64,000 nucleotides of DNA from contig NZ_CP027859.1 of the NCBI RefSeq assembly GCF_005519465.1, forward strand, positions 1,178,001-1,242,000. The letters are read 5' to 3'. The DNA comes from Streptomyces clavuligerus. GTDB lineage: Bacteria > Actinomycetota > Actinomycetes > Streptomycetales > Streptomycetaceae. A program made the translations under genes and the position numbers. This document shows, one piece after another, positions 51,417 to 58,907 of the stretch. Positions within the stretch are counted from its first letter, which is position 1. The number at the start of each line of letters is the position of its first letter. The notes beneath the pieces were generated by a model. That model had not been told where the DNA came from and ran no database searches. It saw nothing but the letters and a program-made list of their open reading frames with translations.

Positions 51417-54400
51417 ATGACGCCGCCGAAGATCCGTCTGCCACGGCCCGAGGCCCTGGCGACGGCCACCGTCCCCAAGACCCGGCCGGGCGGGAGCGGA
51501 GCCACGCCGGACCGGGGGCGGACCGCGCCCCCGTCCAACGCGGCCGTCGCCGCCGCCCTCTCCGGCGGGCCCGGGCCCGTGGCGCACGGCCCGGGGCCCC
51601 GGGGAGCGCCCCCGGCGGGGCCGACCGGCGCAGGCAACGGCGCGGTCGCGGCGGCCCTCCAGACGCTTCCCGCGCCGGGCCCGGCCCCACAGGCCGCTCC
51701 GGCGACGGCCCCCGCCGCGCCCCGTTCGGCCGTATCGCCGGTGTCTTCCACGACAGCCCCGCCGCCCGGAGCCGGACCCGCGGCGCCGCAGCGGCCGGCA
51801 CCCGCCGAACAGCCCGGCGGAGGGGAACGCTCCGGCGGCGGCGGAGGCCAGGCGGGAGGAGCCGGACGCCGCCCCGGGCCGCACGCGGACCCCAAGTTCG
51901 CCGCGCTCAAGGCCGATGTGAGCCGCAAGAAGCGGTCCGTGGCGACCTCGCACCCACCGGCCCGCACCGAGGCCGGGGCCGCGCAGGACGCCGCCCTGCC
52001 GCCCAAGGACGACGCCGTGGCCCAGGGCAAGGCCGCGAACGCCGAGAAGATGAACGCGGCGGAGCCCAAGTCCTTCGACAAGGAGGCGTTCATCCAGGCG
52101 GTCGAGAAGGCGATCGCCGCCAAGGCCCCCAAGAACCTCGACGAGGCGGACAAGTTCGCGGACTCCGGCAAGGCGGACGAGGTCCGCGCCGAGGTCAAGG
52201 GCTCCGTCGACGAGGGCAGGACCGAGTCCGCCGAGCAGATCGCCACCACCACGGCCGCCGCGCCGGACACCTCGGCCGCGCAGCAGAAGAAGGTCGTCCC
52301 CCTCACCGGCGACCGCCCCCCGGGCACCCCCGCACCCCCCGACGCGAGCAAGGCCGCGCCGGACCGGCTCCCCCCGTCGGCGACCGACATGTCCGAGGGC
52401 CCCGCCCGGGTGAACCGGGAGATGTCCGGCGCACAGGTCACCGAACGCCAGTTGAAACGGGCCAACGAACCGACGTTCACCAGGGCACTGGGCGACAAGA
52501 AGGCCGCCGAACGCCACTCCGCCACCGCCCCGCGCCAACTGCGCCGCCACGAGGCGGACGAACTGCGCACCACCACGGCCGACGCCCAGCGGAGCGGAGC
52601 CACCGCCATGGGCGCGATGGCCGCCCAGCGGGTGACCACCGGCCAGGGCGTCGGCTCCGGCAAGGGCAGGGCGAAGAGCCGGGACGAGGAGAAGCGGGCC
52701 CAGGTCACCGCGCTTCTCCAGGGCGTCTTCGACACGATGAAGAAAGACGTCGAATCCATTCTGGAGGGGCTGGAAAAACGCGTCGACGACCAGTTCACCC
52801 GGGGCGAGAAGGAGGCCAGGGACGCCTTCACCGCCGAACACCGGCGGAAGATGGAGGAGTACAAGGACCGCCGCTACTCCGGCGTCATCGGCAAGTTCCG
52901 CTGGATCAGGGACCTGTTCGTCGGACTCCCGGCGGAGGCGGACCGGATCTTCGACGACGCGCGCGCGGGCTATCTCCGCCGGATGCGCCAGGTGATCTCC
53001 GACGTCGCCACCACCATCGGCTCCGAACTCGACCGGGCCAAGCGGCGCATCGCCCAGGGCCGCACCGAACTCCAGGCCGCCGTCCGTAGGCTCCCCACCG
53101 ATCTGCGGGCCATCGGCGCGGAGGCGGCCACCGAGTTCCAGGGCCGGTTCGACGACCTCGCCCAGTCCGTCGACGACAAGGCCACCCAACTCGTCGACAC
53201 CCTCGCCGACAAGTACACCGAAGCCCTCAAGTCCGTCGACGCCGAGATCGCCAAGGAACGGGAGAAGAACCAGGGCCTCGTCCAGAAGGCCGTCAAGGCG
53301 ATCATCTCCGTCATCGACACCATCCGGGAGCTGGGCCGACTGCTGGGAGCGGTCCTCGCCAAGGCGGCCGGCGCGGTCATGATGATCCTCCGGGACCCCA
53401 TCGGCTTCCTGGGGAACCTGGTGCGGGGCGTGGGCGCGGGGCTGCGCCAGTTCCAGCAGAACATCGGCCGCCACCTCCAACAGGGCATCATGTCCTGGCT
53501 GCTGGGCCGCGCCACCGAGGCGGGGCTCCAGCTCCCCGAGAAGTTCGACGCCCGCGGCGTGTTCACCCTGCTGGCCGGGTTGCTCGGCCTGACCTGGGCG
53601 TCGATCCGGGCCAGGATCACCCGCCGGGTGCCGGAGGCGGCGGTCGCGGCGGCCGAGTCCGCCGTACCGCTGGTCGCCGCCGTCCGCAGACAGGGCATCG
53701 CCGGGCTGTGGGACGACATCCGGGCCCGCGTCGGCGATCTGCGCAAGACCCTCGTCGACAAGGTCATCGACTATGTGGTCCCCACCCTCGTGGTCGCGGG
53801 CATCGCCTGGATCCTCTCCCTCCTCAACCCCGCCTCCGCGTTCGTCCGGGCCGTCAAGCTGATCATCGATGTCATCACCTTCATCGTGACCCAGGCCCGC
53901 CAGGTCATCGCCTTCATGAACGCGGTCCTGGACGCGGTGATCGCCATCGCCAAGGGCGGAGCGGGCGGTGTCCCGGGCCTGGTGGAGCGGGCGCTCGCCG
54001 GTTCCATCCCGCTGCTGCTCGGCTTCCTCGCCGCGCTGCTGGGTATCGGCGGCATCGCCGCCCGGGTCCGGCAGATCGTCCAGGCCATGGCCCGGCCGGT
54101 CCAGATGGCCGTCGACTGGGTCGTGGACAGGATCGTCGGCCTGGTGCAACGGCTCTGGCGGAGCCTCAAGGCCAAGGGCACGTCCCTGGGCAGGGGCAAG
54201 GCAGCGGGCCAGGGACCGGGCGGGGGCTCCGGCAGGGGCAGGGGCAAGGACTCCGGAAGGGACTCCAGCAGCGGCAGGGACAAGGACAGGGGCAAGGGCA
54301 AGGACAAGGACAAGGGCAAGGACGCCGACGCTCAGCGGAAGCGCCTGACCAAGGCGATGGCGGCGGCCGTCTCGGCGGTCAACCGGTTCCGGGGCCGCGT

Positions 54401-55385
54401 GGTCGGCAAATTCGCGCTCAACGCCCTCTTCCCCCTGATCCGGCGGCGGTACGGGCTGACCTCGCTCACCGCCGTCGAGAAGGGCGGCTTCTGGGCGGTG
54501 CGCGGGGTGATCAACCCCGTGGCCACCGAGATGACCCAGGCCCAGGTGCTCGGTGAGATGAAGGCATATCAGAAACAGCACCAGGACAGCACCTTCACCG
54601 CCGCGGAGAAGGCGGAGCTGACCCAGTTGATGAAGGACCTGGAGGGAGGGAAGTTCACCAAGGAGGCGGCGCACAAGAAGTTCAAGGAACTGATCGAGAG
54701 GTCGCGGGCGCGCCGGGAGAAGTACGTCGCGGCGGAGATGTCGGAGGAGAAGCGGCACACGGTGCCGGAGAAGTCCGGCAAGGAGATGGACAAGATCGAG
54801 GCCGAACGGCAGCGGCTCAAGGGGCTGCGGGAGCCGGAGAACAAGGAGCGCACGCAACTCGCCAAGAAGATGGGGCACAACAACCCCGACAAGGTCGACC
54901 GCGCGGCTCTGGCCGAGCAGCGCAGGCTGGGGAACGCGAAAGACGTGGACGCGTTCGAGAAGGCGGACAAGAAGTACAAGGAGCTGGGCACGGAGCTGAC
55001 CGGCGAGTCCGAGAAACTGGGTATGCACGCCGCCGAGGACTTCGCGCGCTCGAAGGGCGGAGTCGACTTCTACAAGGGGGCCCCGGGCAAAGCCGGTACG
55101 CTCGACCTCGTCAAACTGAAGCCCGGCAATCCACCGACCCTCATCATCTGCGAGGCCAAGGGGGGCAGCAGCACCCTGGGGACAAGGGCCATCGGGGGCC
55201 AGGACTATCAGCAGGGGCGACCCGAGTATCTCGAATGGATGCTGAAGAACGACAAGGACTTCCACAAGGCGGCGGAGGAGCATGGGCTGCTCCAGCGGAT
55301 CAAGAACAGGGAGCTGCCGGTCGAATACTATTTGGTGACGGCCTCCGGCGGGCGGAACGTCACGGTGCGAGAGTTCAAGAAGTAG
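51417..55385 (+). CDS. Large toxin: eCIS-effector-like body with PD-(D/E)xK nuclease tip
   Basis: A 1322-residue protein. Residues 1-165 are Pro/Ala/Gly-rich and disordered. About 165-430 is charged and helical, and 430-640 is coiled coil (VESILEGLEKRVDDQFTRGE). About 640-920 has amphipathic and hydrophobic helices: MILRDPIGFLGNLVRGVGAG, FDARGVFTLLAGLLGLTWAS, AGIAWILSLLNPASAFVRAV, IPLLLGFLAALLGIGGIAAR. As I remember it, this order also occurs in effectors encoded beside extracellular contractile injection systems. A Lys/Gly/Asp linker (921-975) follows. The last 110 residues look like a restriction-endonuclease-fold toxin: Asp1230 in GTLDLVKL, Glu1246-x-Lys1248 in IICEAKGGS, and QQGRPEYLEWML. 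ATG at 51417 has GGGAGG eight bases before it; no signal peptide. A small gene follows 30 bases later as in toxin-immunity pairs. No injection-system genes are in the window. Confidence 0.75.
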   Translation: MTPPKIRLPRPEALATATVPKTRPGGSGATPDRGRTAPPSNAAVAAALSGGPGPVAHGPGPRGAPPAGPTGAGNGAVAAALQTLPAPGPAPQAAPATAPAAPRSAVSPVSSTTAPPPGAGPAAPQRPAPAEQPGGGERSGGGGGQAGGAGRRPGPHADPKFAALKADVSRKKRSVATSHPPARTEAGAAQDAALPPKDDAVAQGKAANAEKMNAAEPKSFDKEAFIQAVEKAIAAKAPKNLDEADKFADSGKADEVRAEVKGSVDEGRTESAEQIATTTAAAPDTSAAQQKKVVPLTGDRPPGTPAPPDASKAAPDRLPPSATDMSEGPARVNREMSGAQVTERQLKRANEPTFTRALGDKKAAERHSATAPRQLRRHEADELRTTTADAQRSGATAMGAMAAQRVTTGQGVGSGKGRAKSRDEEKRAQVTALLQGVFDTMKKDVESILEGLEKRVDDQFTRGEKEARDAFTAEHRRKMEEYKDRRYSGVIGKFRWIRDLFVGLPAEADRIFDDARAGYLRRMRQVISDVATTIGSELDRAKRRIAQGRTELQAAVRRLPTDLRAIGAEAATEFQGRFDDLAQSVDDKATQLVDTLADKYTEALKSVDAEIAKEREKNQGLVQKAVKAIISVIDTIRELGRLLGAVLAKAAGAVMMILRDPIGFLGNLVRGVGAGLRQFQQNIGRHLQQGIMSWLLGRATEAGLQLPEKFDARGVFTLLAGLLGLTWASIRARITRRVPEAAVAAAESAVPLVAAVRRQGIAGLWDDIRARVGDLRKTLVDKVIDYVVPTLVVAGIAWILSLLNPASAFVRAVKLIIDVITFIVTQARQVIAFMNAVLDAVIAIAKGGAGGVPGLVERALAGSIPLLLGFLAALLGIGGIAARVRQIVQAMARPVQMAVDWVVDRIVGLVQRLWRSLKAKGTSLGRGKAAGQGPGGGSGRGRGKDSGRDSSSGRDKDRGKGKDKDKGKDADAQRKRLTKAMAAAVSAVNRFRGRVVGKFALNALFPLIRRRYGLTSLTAVEKGGFWAVRGVINPVATEMTQAQVLGEMKAYQKQHQDSTFTAAEKAELTQLMKDLEGGKFTKEAAHKKFKELIERSRARREKYVAAEMSEEKRHTVPEKSGKEMDKIEAERQRLKGLREPENKERTQLAKKMGHNNPDKVDRAALAEQRRLGNAKDVDAFEKADKKYKELGTELTGESEKLGMHAAEDFARSKGGVDFYKGAPGKAGTLDLVKLKPGNPPTLIICEAKGGSSTLGTRAIGGQDYQQGRPEYLEWMLKNDKDFHKAAEEHGLLQRIKNRELPVEYYLVTASGGRNVTVREFKK

Positions 55386-55415
55386 CCCGCGTTCCCGCGG
55401 CTGACAGGAGGAAGT

Positions 55416-55880
55416 ATGCGGCGTCTCACCCCGGAACAGGGCGTCGAAGCGGCCCGGCGCCTGGACTCCCACGACTGGTCCTGGACCATCCAGGAGCTGG
55501 GCCCGGCGCTGGAGGCGTTCGGACTCGTCCCGCTCGACCCGCTGGACGGACCGTCGTTGCGTACGGACAATCCCGAACTCCCCGGCGTCCACGGCTTTGT
55601 GGTGAATCTCCAGGACGAGGGCCTGGTGCTGGAAGTGGCGGTGAACCTCACCGATGTCGACCCCGCCAAGAGCGAGGAGTCCCTGGCGTCCTTCGAGTCG
55701 GCTTTCATGGACTATCTGGTCGCTCTCACCGGGGCATTCGGGCCGCCGGACGGAGCCGAGTCCAGCAAGGTCGTGTTCTGGGACCGCGGCGATGAAGTGC
55801 TGATGCTGCGGAATCTGAACATCTGTGTCGACCTGGCACGGCTGAGCAAGAACAGCGTCAGAATCCGCGAAGGCGGCTGA
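55416..55880 (+). CDS. Probable immunity protein for the upstream nuclease toxin
   Basis: A 154-residue acidic cytoplasmic protein (MRRLTPEQGVEAARRLDSHD, GFVVNLQDEGLVLEVAVNLT, KVVFWDRGDEVLMLRNLNIC). I do not recognise it with certainty; it may belong to one of the small actinobacterial DUF families of this size, such as DUF6301. The role is inferred from context. It starts 30 bases after the toxin stop codon with a strong ribosome site (GGAGGAAGT), reads in the same direction, and has the size and negative charge typical of immunity proteins to nucleases. No other gene follows on that strand, and the next gene converges. Confidence 0.6.
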   Translation: MRRLTPEQGVEAARRLDSHDWSWTIQELGPALEAFGLVPLDPLDGPSLRTDNPELPGVHGFVVNLQDEGLVLEVAVNLTDVDPAKSEESLASFESAFMDYLVALTGAFGPPDGAESSKVVFWDRGDEVLMLRNLNICVDLARLSKNSVRIREGG

Positions 55881-55921
55881 CCCGGCCGCGCGGCCCGGCC
55901 GGGTCAGCCCGCCCCGTCGGC

Positions 55922-56587
55922 TCAGATCGTCATCGACTCCTGGAGCCAGCGGCTGATCCGGTACGGAATCCACCAGGCCAGCGGCCCGACATCGAGGACG
56001 AGCTGTTCGTTCCGGAAGTCGTCGAGGACCGCGGCCGGTACCGAGTCCGCGGGCGCCCCGTACGCCAGCCGCTCGATCGTGGTCTCGTACAGCGGCTCGT
56101 CGGCGGTGAAGCGGCGCAGCTCACCCCAGCGGCGGTCCCGGATCTGGATGAATCCCGGACCCTTGCGCCATAGGCATTTGCACAGGTAGTGCCCCTGCCG
56201 CCAGGTGCGCAGGGTGTCCTCGCAGCCCTCGGGTCCGCTGAGCCGCCAGGGCGGCTGGAGGTGGTTGAGGACCGCCCACGCGTCCGGCGCCGCCGCCGGG
56301 TCGAGGCGCAGCTCCCACTCGACGAGGACGGCCCGCGCGGTCAGATCCCGTACGAGGCTCAGCCCGGCCACCGCGTCGGCGGCCCGTGCGGGGTCCATGA
56401 CATCCGTGAGATCGACGGGCGCGGGCAGCCGGACCCGCCGGACGCCGAGCTGCCACAGCCGTTCGCCCTCGTCCTTCAGCGGTCCGGGGAGGGTGAGTTC
56501 CCCCAGGAACATGCCGGGCAGCTCGCAGGCGGCGGGGTCGTAGTCGCGCCACGCGAGGACGGCGGACGGACTCAGGGCGGTGCTCAT
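55922..56587 (-). CDS. DUF5825-like partner of the radical SAM enzyme
   Basis: A 221-residue protein without signal peptide or membrane segment. LPGMFLGELTLPGPLKDEGE, LWQLGVRRVRLPAPVDLTDV, LTARAVLVEWELRL, HYLCKCLWRKGPGFIQIRDR and DEPLYETTIERLAYGAPADS are its conserved-looking parts. I believe it belongs to the DUF5825 family, which I recall beside RiPP-maturation radical SAM C-methyltransferases in Streptomyces. A role as accessory or scaffold protein for peptide modification follows from that context. ATG at 56587 has AGGAGGAG eight bases before it. It is the last gene of the RiPP operon and converges on the putative immunity gene with 41 bases between stops. Confidence 0.6.
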   Translation of the reverse strand: MSTALSPSAVLAWRDYDPAACELPGMFLGELTLPGPLKDEGERLWQLGVRRVRLPAPVDLTDVMDPARAADAVAGLSLVRDLTARAVLVEWELRLDPAAAPDAWAVLNHLQPPWRLSGPEGCEDTLRTWRQGHYLCKCLWRKGPGFIQIRDRRWGELRRFTADEPLYETTIERLAYGAPADSVPAAVLDDFRNEQLVLDVGPLAWWIPYRISRWLQESMTI

Positions 56588-56723
56588 GGGGCGTGCTCCT
56601 CCTGCCGGGACACGACGACGGGGGCGGGACCTGCGGGATGTACAGGGCGTGCGGGGCGTGCGAGACGCAGGGGACGCAGGGGATATGCGGGGTGCGCGGG
56701 ACCGGCTCCGGGCGGCGGCGCGG

Positions 56724-58718
56724 TCATACGTGAACGGGTTCGGCCGGTGCCGGTGCCGGTGCCGGTGCGGGTGCCGGTACGGGTGCGGCGGGCACGGGCC
56801 CGTCCGCCGTCCTGGGCCCGTCCTGACCGGTCCTCGCCGCGTACACATGGCGCATGAAGTCCAGCCGCAGCAGATCCTCGTTCACGGCGGCAGGCGCGAG
56901 GTGGACGTACTGCCCGCCGTCGGTGAAGACGATCCCCAGCTCCACCCAGGAGTCGAGGAGCCGCTGCACACCGGCCTCGTCCCGGGCGGCCCCCGGCGCC
57001 TTGCGCCCGGCCTTGCGGGTGAGGGCGGCGACCGCGTGCGGCTGGTCGAGGAGGCGGAAGACGGCCAGTTCGAAGGGGTCGGCCAGCTCCGCCGTCTGCC
57101 AGTCGAACGCCCGCCGCCGGGACACCAGGACAATCCGTTCCCCCAGGTCGGTATGGGTCAGCCGGGCGTCGGTGTGATGCTTCTTCCAGGCGGTCAGCGC
57201 GTTGTTCAGCTCGGTCACCGTCGGCTCGGTGATCCCCCGTTCCGGCGCCTCGAAGACATACGCGAGGTCGTACAGCTCCTCTTCCGGCAGATCGTAGGTG
57301 AAGCGGTAGTGCTCCTCGGGCCGCAGCCCGGTGAAGCCCAGCTCGGGACGTTCGAAGTAGGGGCTGAAACGTTCGATCGCGATCCGGGCCGACATGTCGA
57401 CCGGCGGATCGAGGTGCTCCAGCGCCGGTATCTGGGCGATCACCGGCTCGTAGTCCCGGGCGGTCTCACCGGGGAAGCCATGCAGATAGTTCCAGGCCAC
57501 GGAGAGTCCGGTCTCCGCCCCGTCGCGCAGCATCCGTACGTTCTGGCAGCCGCTGACGCCCTTGTCCATCAGATCCAGGACCCGGTGGTTGAGCGATTCG
57601 ATCCCCGGCTGGACGTAGATCATCCCCGCCTCGGCGAGCGTACGGAGCTGGGGGCGGCGCATATTGGCCTTGATCTCGATATGCAGCCGCAGATCGTACT
57701 CGCTCTCGATGATCCGGGGCAGGACGGTCGACAGATAGCCCATGTCGAGGATGTTGTCGACGACATACATGTCCAGGACCCGGTGGCGCCGGGCCAGATC
57801 CATGATCTCGTCGTAGAACGTGTCCGGGCTCTTCGAACGGAACTGCATGAACGAGCCGTTGAGCCCGCAGAACGTGCAGTGGTGCTTCTCGCCCCACCAG
57901 CAGCCCCGGGCGCCCTCGACGACCAGTTTGGGCTCGACCCAGTTACGGGCCACGGAGACCGCCAGCCGCTCGAAATACCCGCTGTAGTCCGGCGGCAGGA
58001 TCGTGGCGGGCGGCAGCGGACGGGTCGCCATGGGGTTGGCGACGCTCTGCCCGTCCGGGCCCCGGTGGCACAGCCCGGGCACCTCGGCGAGATCGGAACC
58101 GTCGGTGGTGAGCGCGGTCAGGAGCTGTGGGAAGGCCGCCTCCCCCTCGCCCCGGACGACATGGTCGACAAAGGGGAAGTTGCGGTGCACGGCGGCACCC
58201 TGCTCCCCGTCGCAGTTGGCCCCGCCCATGACGGTGACGATGTCCGGCGCGAGCTGTTTGACCCGCCGGGCGGCGGCGAGCGCCGCGGCGTTCTGCTGGA
58301 AGGTGGAGGTGAATCCGACGACGTCGGGCCCGTACGCGACGATCTTCCGCGCGATCTCGTCGACGAACTCCGGCACCGTCTTGTGCAGCGCGAGCGTCAT
58401 CTCCAGCCGGGACTTCTTGAGTTTCCCGCGCATCGCCTCGGTGAATTCCTTCTCGCGCCACTGCGGATCGTCGTACAGCGCGGAGGAGAACACCCAGTCG
58501 CCGCAGCCCATGAAGTACGAGGACAGGGCGTAGTACTCGTAGTCCTCCCCGGTGAACTCCCGCCGCGCGGTGATCCAGTCGGTGAATTCGAGATTGGCGT
58601 GCAGGACTTCGGCCGTGGCGCCGGGCACACGCTCGTCCACGCTCCGTTTGAGGATTCCCAGGGCGAGGGACGGAAGGTCGATGGGCGACCAGGGCATATT
58701 GACCAGCAGAACACGCAT
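56724..58718 (-). CDS. B12-type RiPP-maturation radical SAM enzyme
   Basis: A 664-residue enzyme. MRVLLVNMPWSPIDLPSLAL begins a cobalamin-binding-type Rossmann domain (YGPDVVGFTSTFQQNAAALA, VTVMGGANCDGEQG). The radical SAM core has the cluster cysteines in CWWGEKHHCTFCGL, residues 273, 281 and 284, a Cx7CxxC spacing typical of the RiPP-maturation radical SAM group often called ocin type 1. WNYLHGFPGETARDYEPVI and QPGIESLNHRVLDLMDKGVS are SAM-binding segments. A C-terminal helical domain of about 200 residues follows and may bind the leader peptide. The extreme end is a Pro/Ala/Val repeat (VPAPAPAPAPAPAEP). Probable reaction: C-methylation of unactivated carbons in the 39-residue precursor encoded just upstream. 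The ATG at 58718 has GAGGAG five bases before it. Confidence 0.85.
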   Translation of the reverse strand: MRVLLVNMPWSPIDLPSLALGILKRSVDERVPGATAEVLHANLEFTDWITARREFTGEDYEYYALSSYFMGCGDWVFSSALYDDPQWREKEFTEAMRGKLKKSRLEMTLALHKTVPEFVDEIARKIVAYGPDVVGFTSTFQQNAAALAAARRVKQLAPDIVTVMGGANCDGEQGAAVHRNFPFVDHVVRGEGEAAFPQLLTALTTDGSDLAEVPGLCHRGPDGQSVANPMATRPLPPATILPPDYSGYFERLAVSVARNWVEPKLVVEGARGCWWGEKHHCTFCGLNGSFMQFRSKSPDTFYDEIMDLARRHRVLDMYVVDNILDMGYLSTVLPRIIESEYDLRLHIEIKANMRRPQLRTLAEAGMIYVQPGIESLNHRVLDLMDKGVSGCQNVRMLRDGAETGLSVAWNYLHGFPGETARDYEPVIAQIPALEHLDPPVDMSARIAIERFSPYFERPELGFTGLRPEEHYRFTYDLPEEELYDLAYVFEAPERGITEPTVTELNNALTAWKKHHTDARLTHTDLGERIVLVSRRRAFDWQTAELADPFELAVFRLLDQPHAVAALTRKAGRKAPGAARDEAGVQRLLDSWVELGIVFTDGGQYVHLAPAAVNEDLLRLDFMRHVYAARTGQDGPRTADGPVPAAPVPAPAPAPAPAPAEPVHV

Positions 58719-58740
58719 GTCGGCTCCTCGGGAATGGGGG

Positions 58741-58780
58741 ACCGGGCCGGTCCGGCGGTGCACCACAGGACCGGCCCGGT
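58741..58780 (-). terminator. Hairpin between precursor and radical SAM gene
   Basis: ACCGGGCCGGTCC and GGACCGGCCCGGT are perfect 13-bp reverse complements around a 14-base loop. The hairpin lies seven bases after the precursor stop and before the radical SAM ribosome site. It probably acts as a partial terminator or mRNA-stabilising stem that keeps precursor transcripts in excess, a common RiPP layout. Confidence 0.75.
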
Positions 58781-58787
58781 CAGGGAC

Positions 58788-58907
58788 TCAGTCCTCGTCC
58801 GCGTCCTCGGCGTTCCGGAACGGAACGGTGATGGTGATGCCGACGCTCGGCTTGCGGTTCTCCTCGTCACCCGCGAGCGGGTCGTTGTGAATGACGTCCT
58901 TCTGCAT
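58788..58907 (-). CDS. Putative RiPP precursor peptide (39 residues)
   Basis: A short peptide that starts MQKDVIHNDPLAGDEENRKP and ends SVGITITVPFRNAEDADED. ATG at 58907 has GAGAAGG four bases upstream, a real ribosome site for so small a gene. It lies between a peptidase and a B12-type radical SAM enzyme, the place expected for the substrate. The N-terminal 17 residues are polar and acidic like a leader. The segment VGITITVPF is rich in branched and hydrophobic residues with carbon centres suited to radical methylation. There is no Cys, so thioether or lanthionine rings are excluded. The acidic DADED end might be a follower that is trimmed. The gene overlaps the end of the peptidase gene by 41 bases, so translation is coupled. 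I do not recognise the peptide family. Confidence 0.75.
   Translation of the reverse strand: MQKDVIHNDPLAGDEENRKPSVGITITVPFRNAEDADED

Noticed and set aside
58788..58907. Sactipeptide, lanthipeptide or thioether-type precursor
   Set aside because: The peptide has no cysteine, and the radical SAM enzyme has the cobalamin-type N-terminal domain instead of a SPASM domain.
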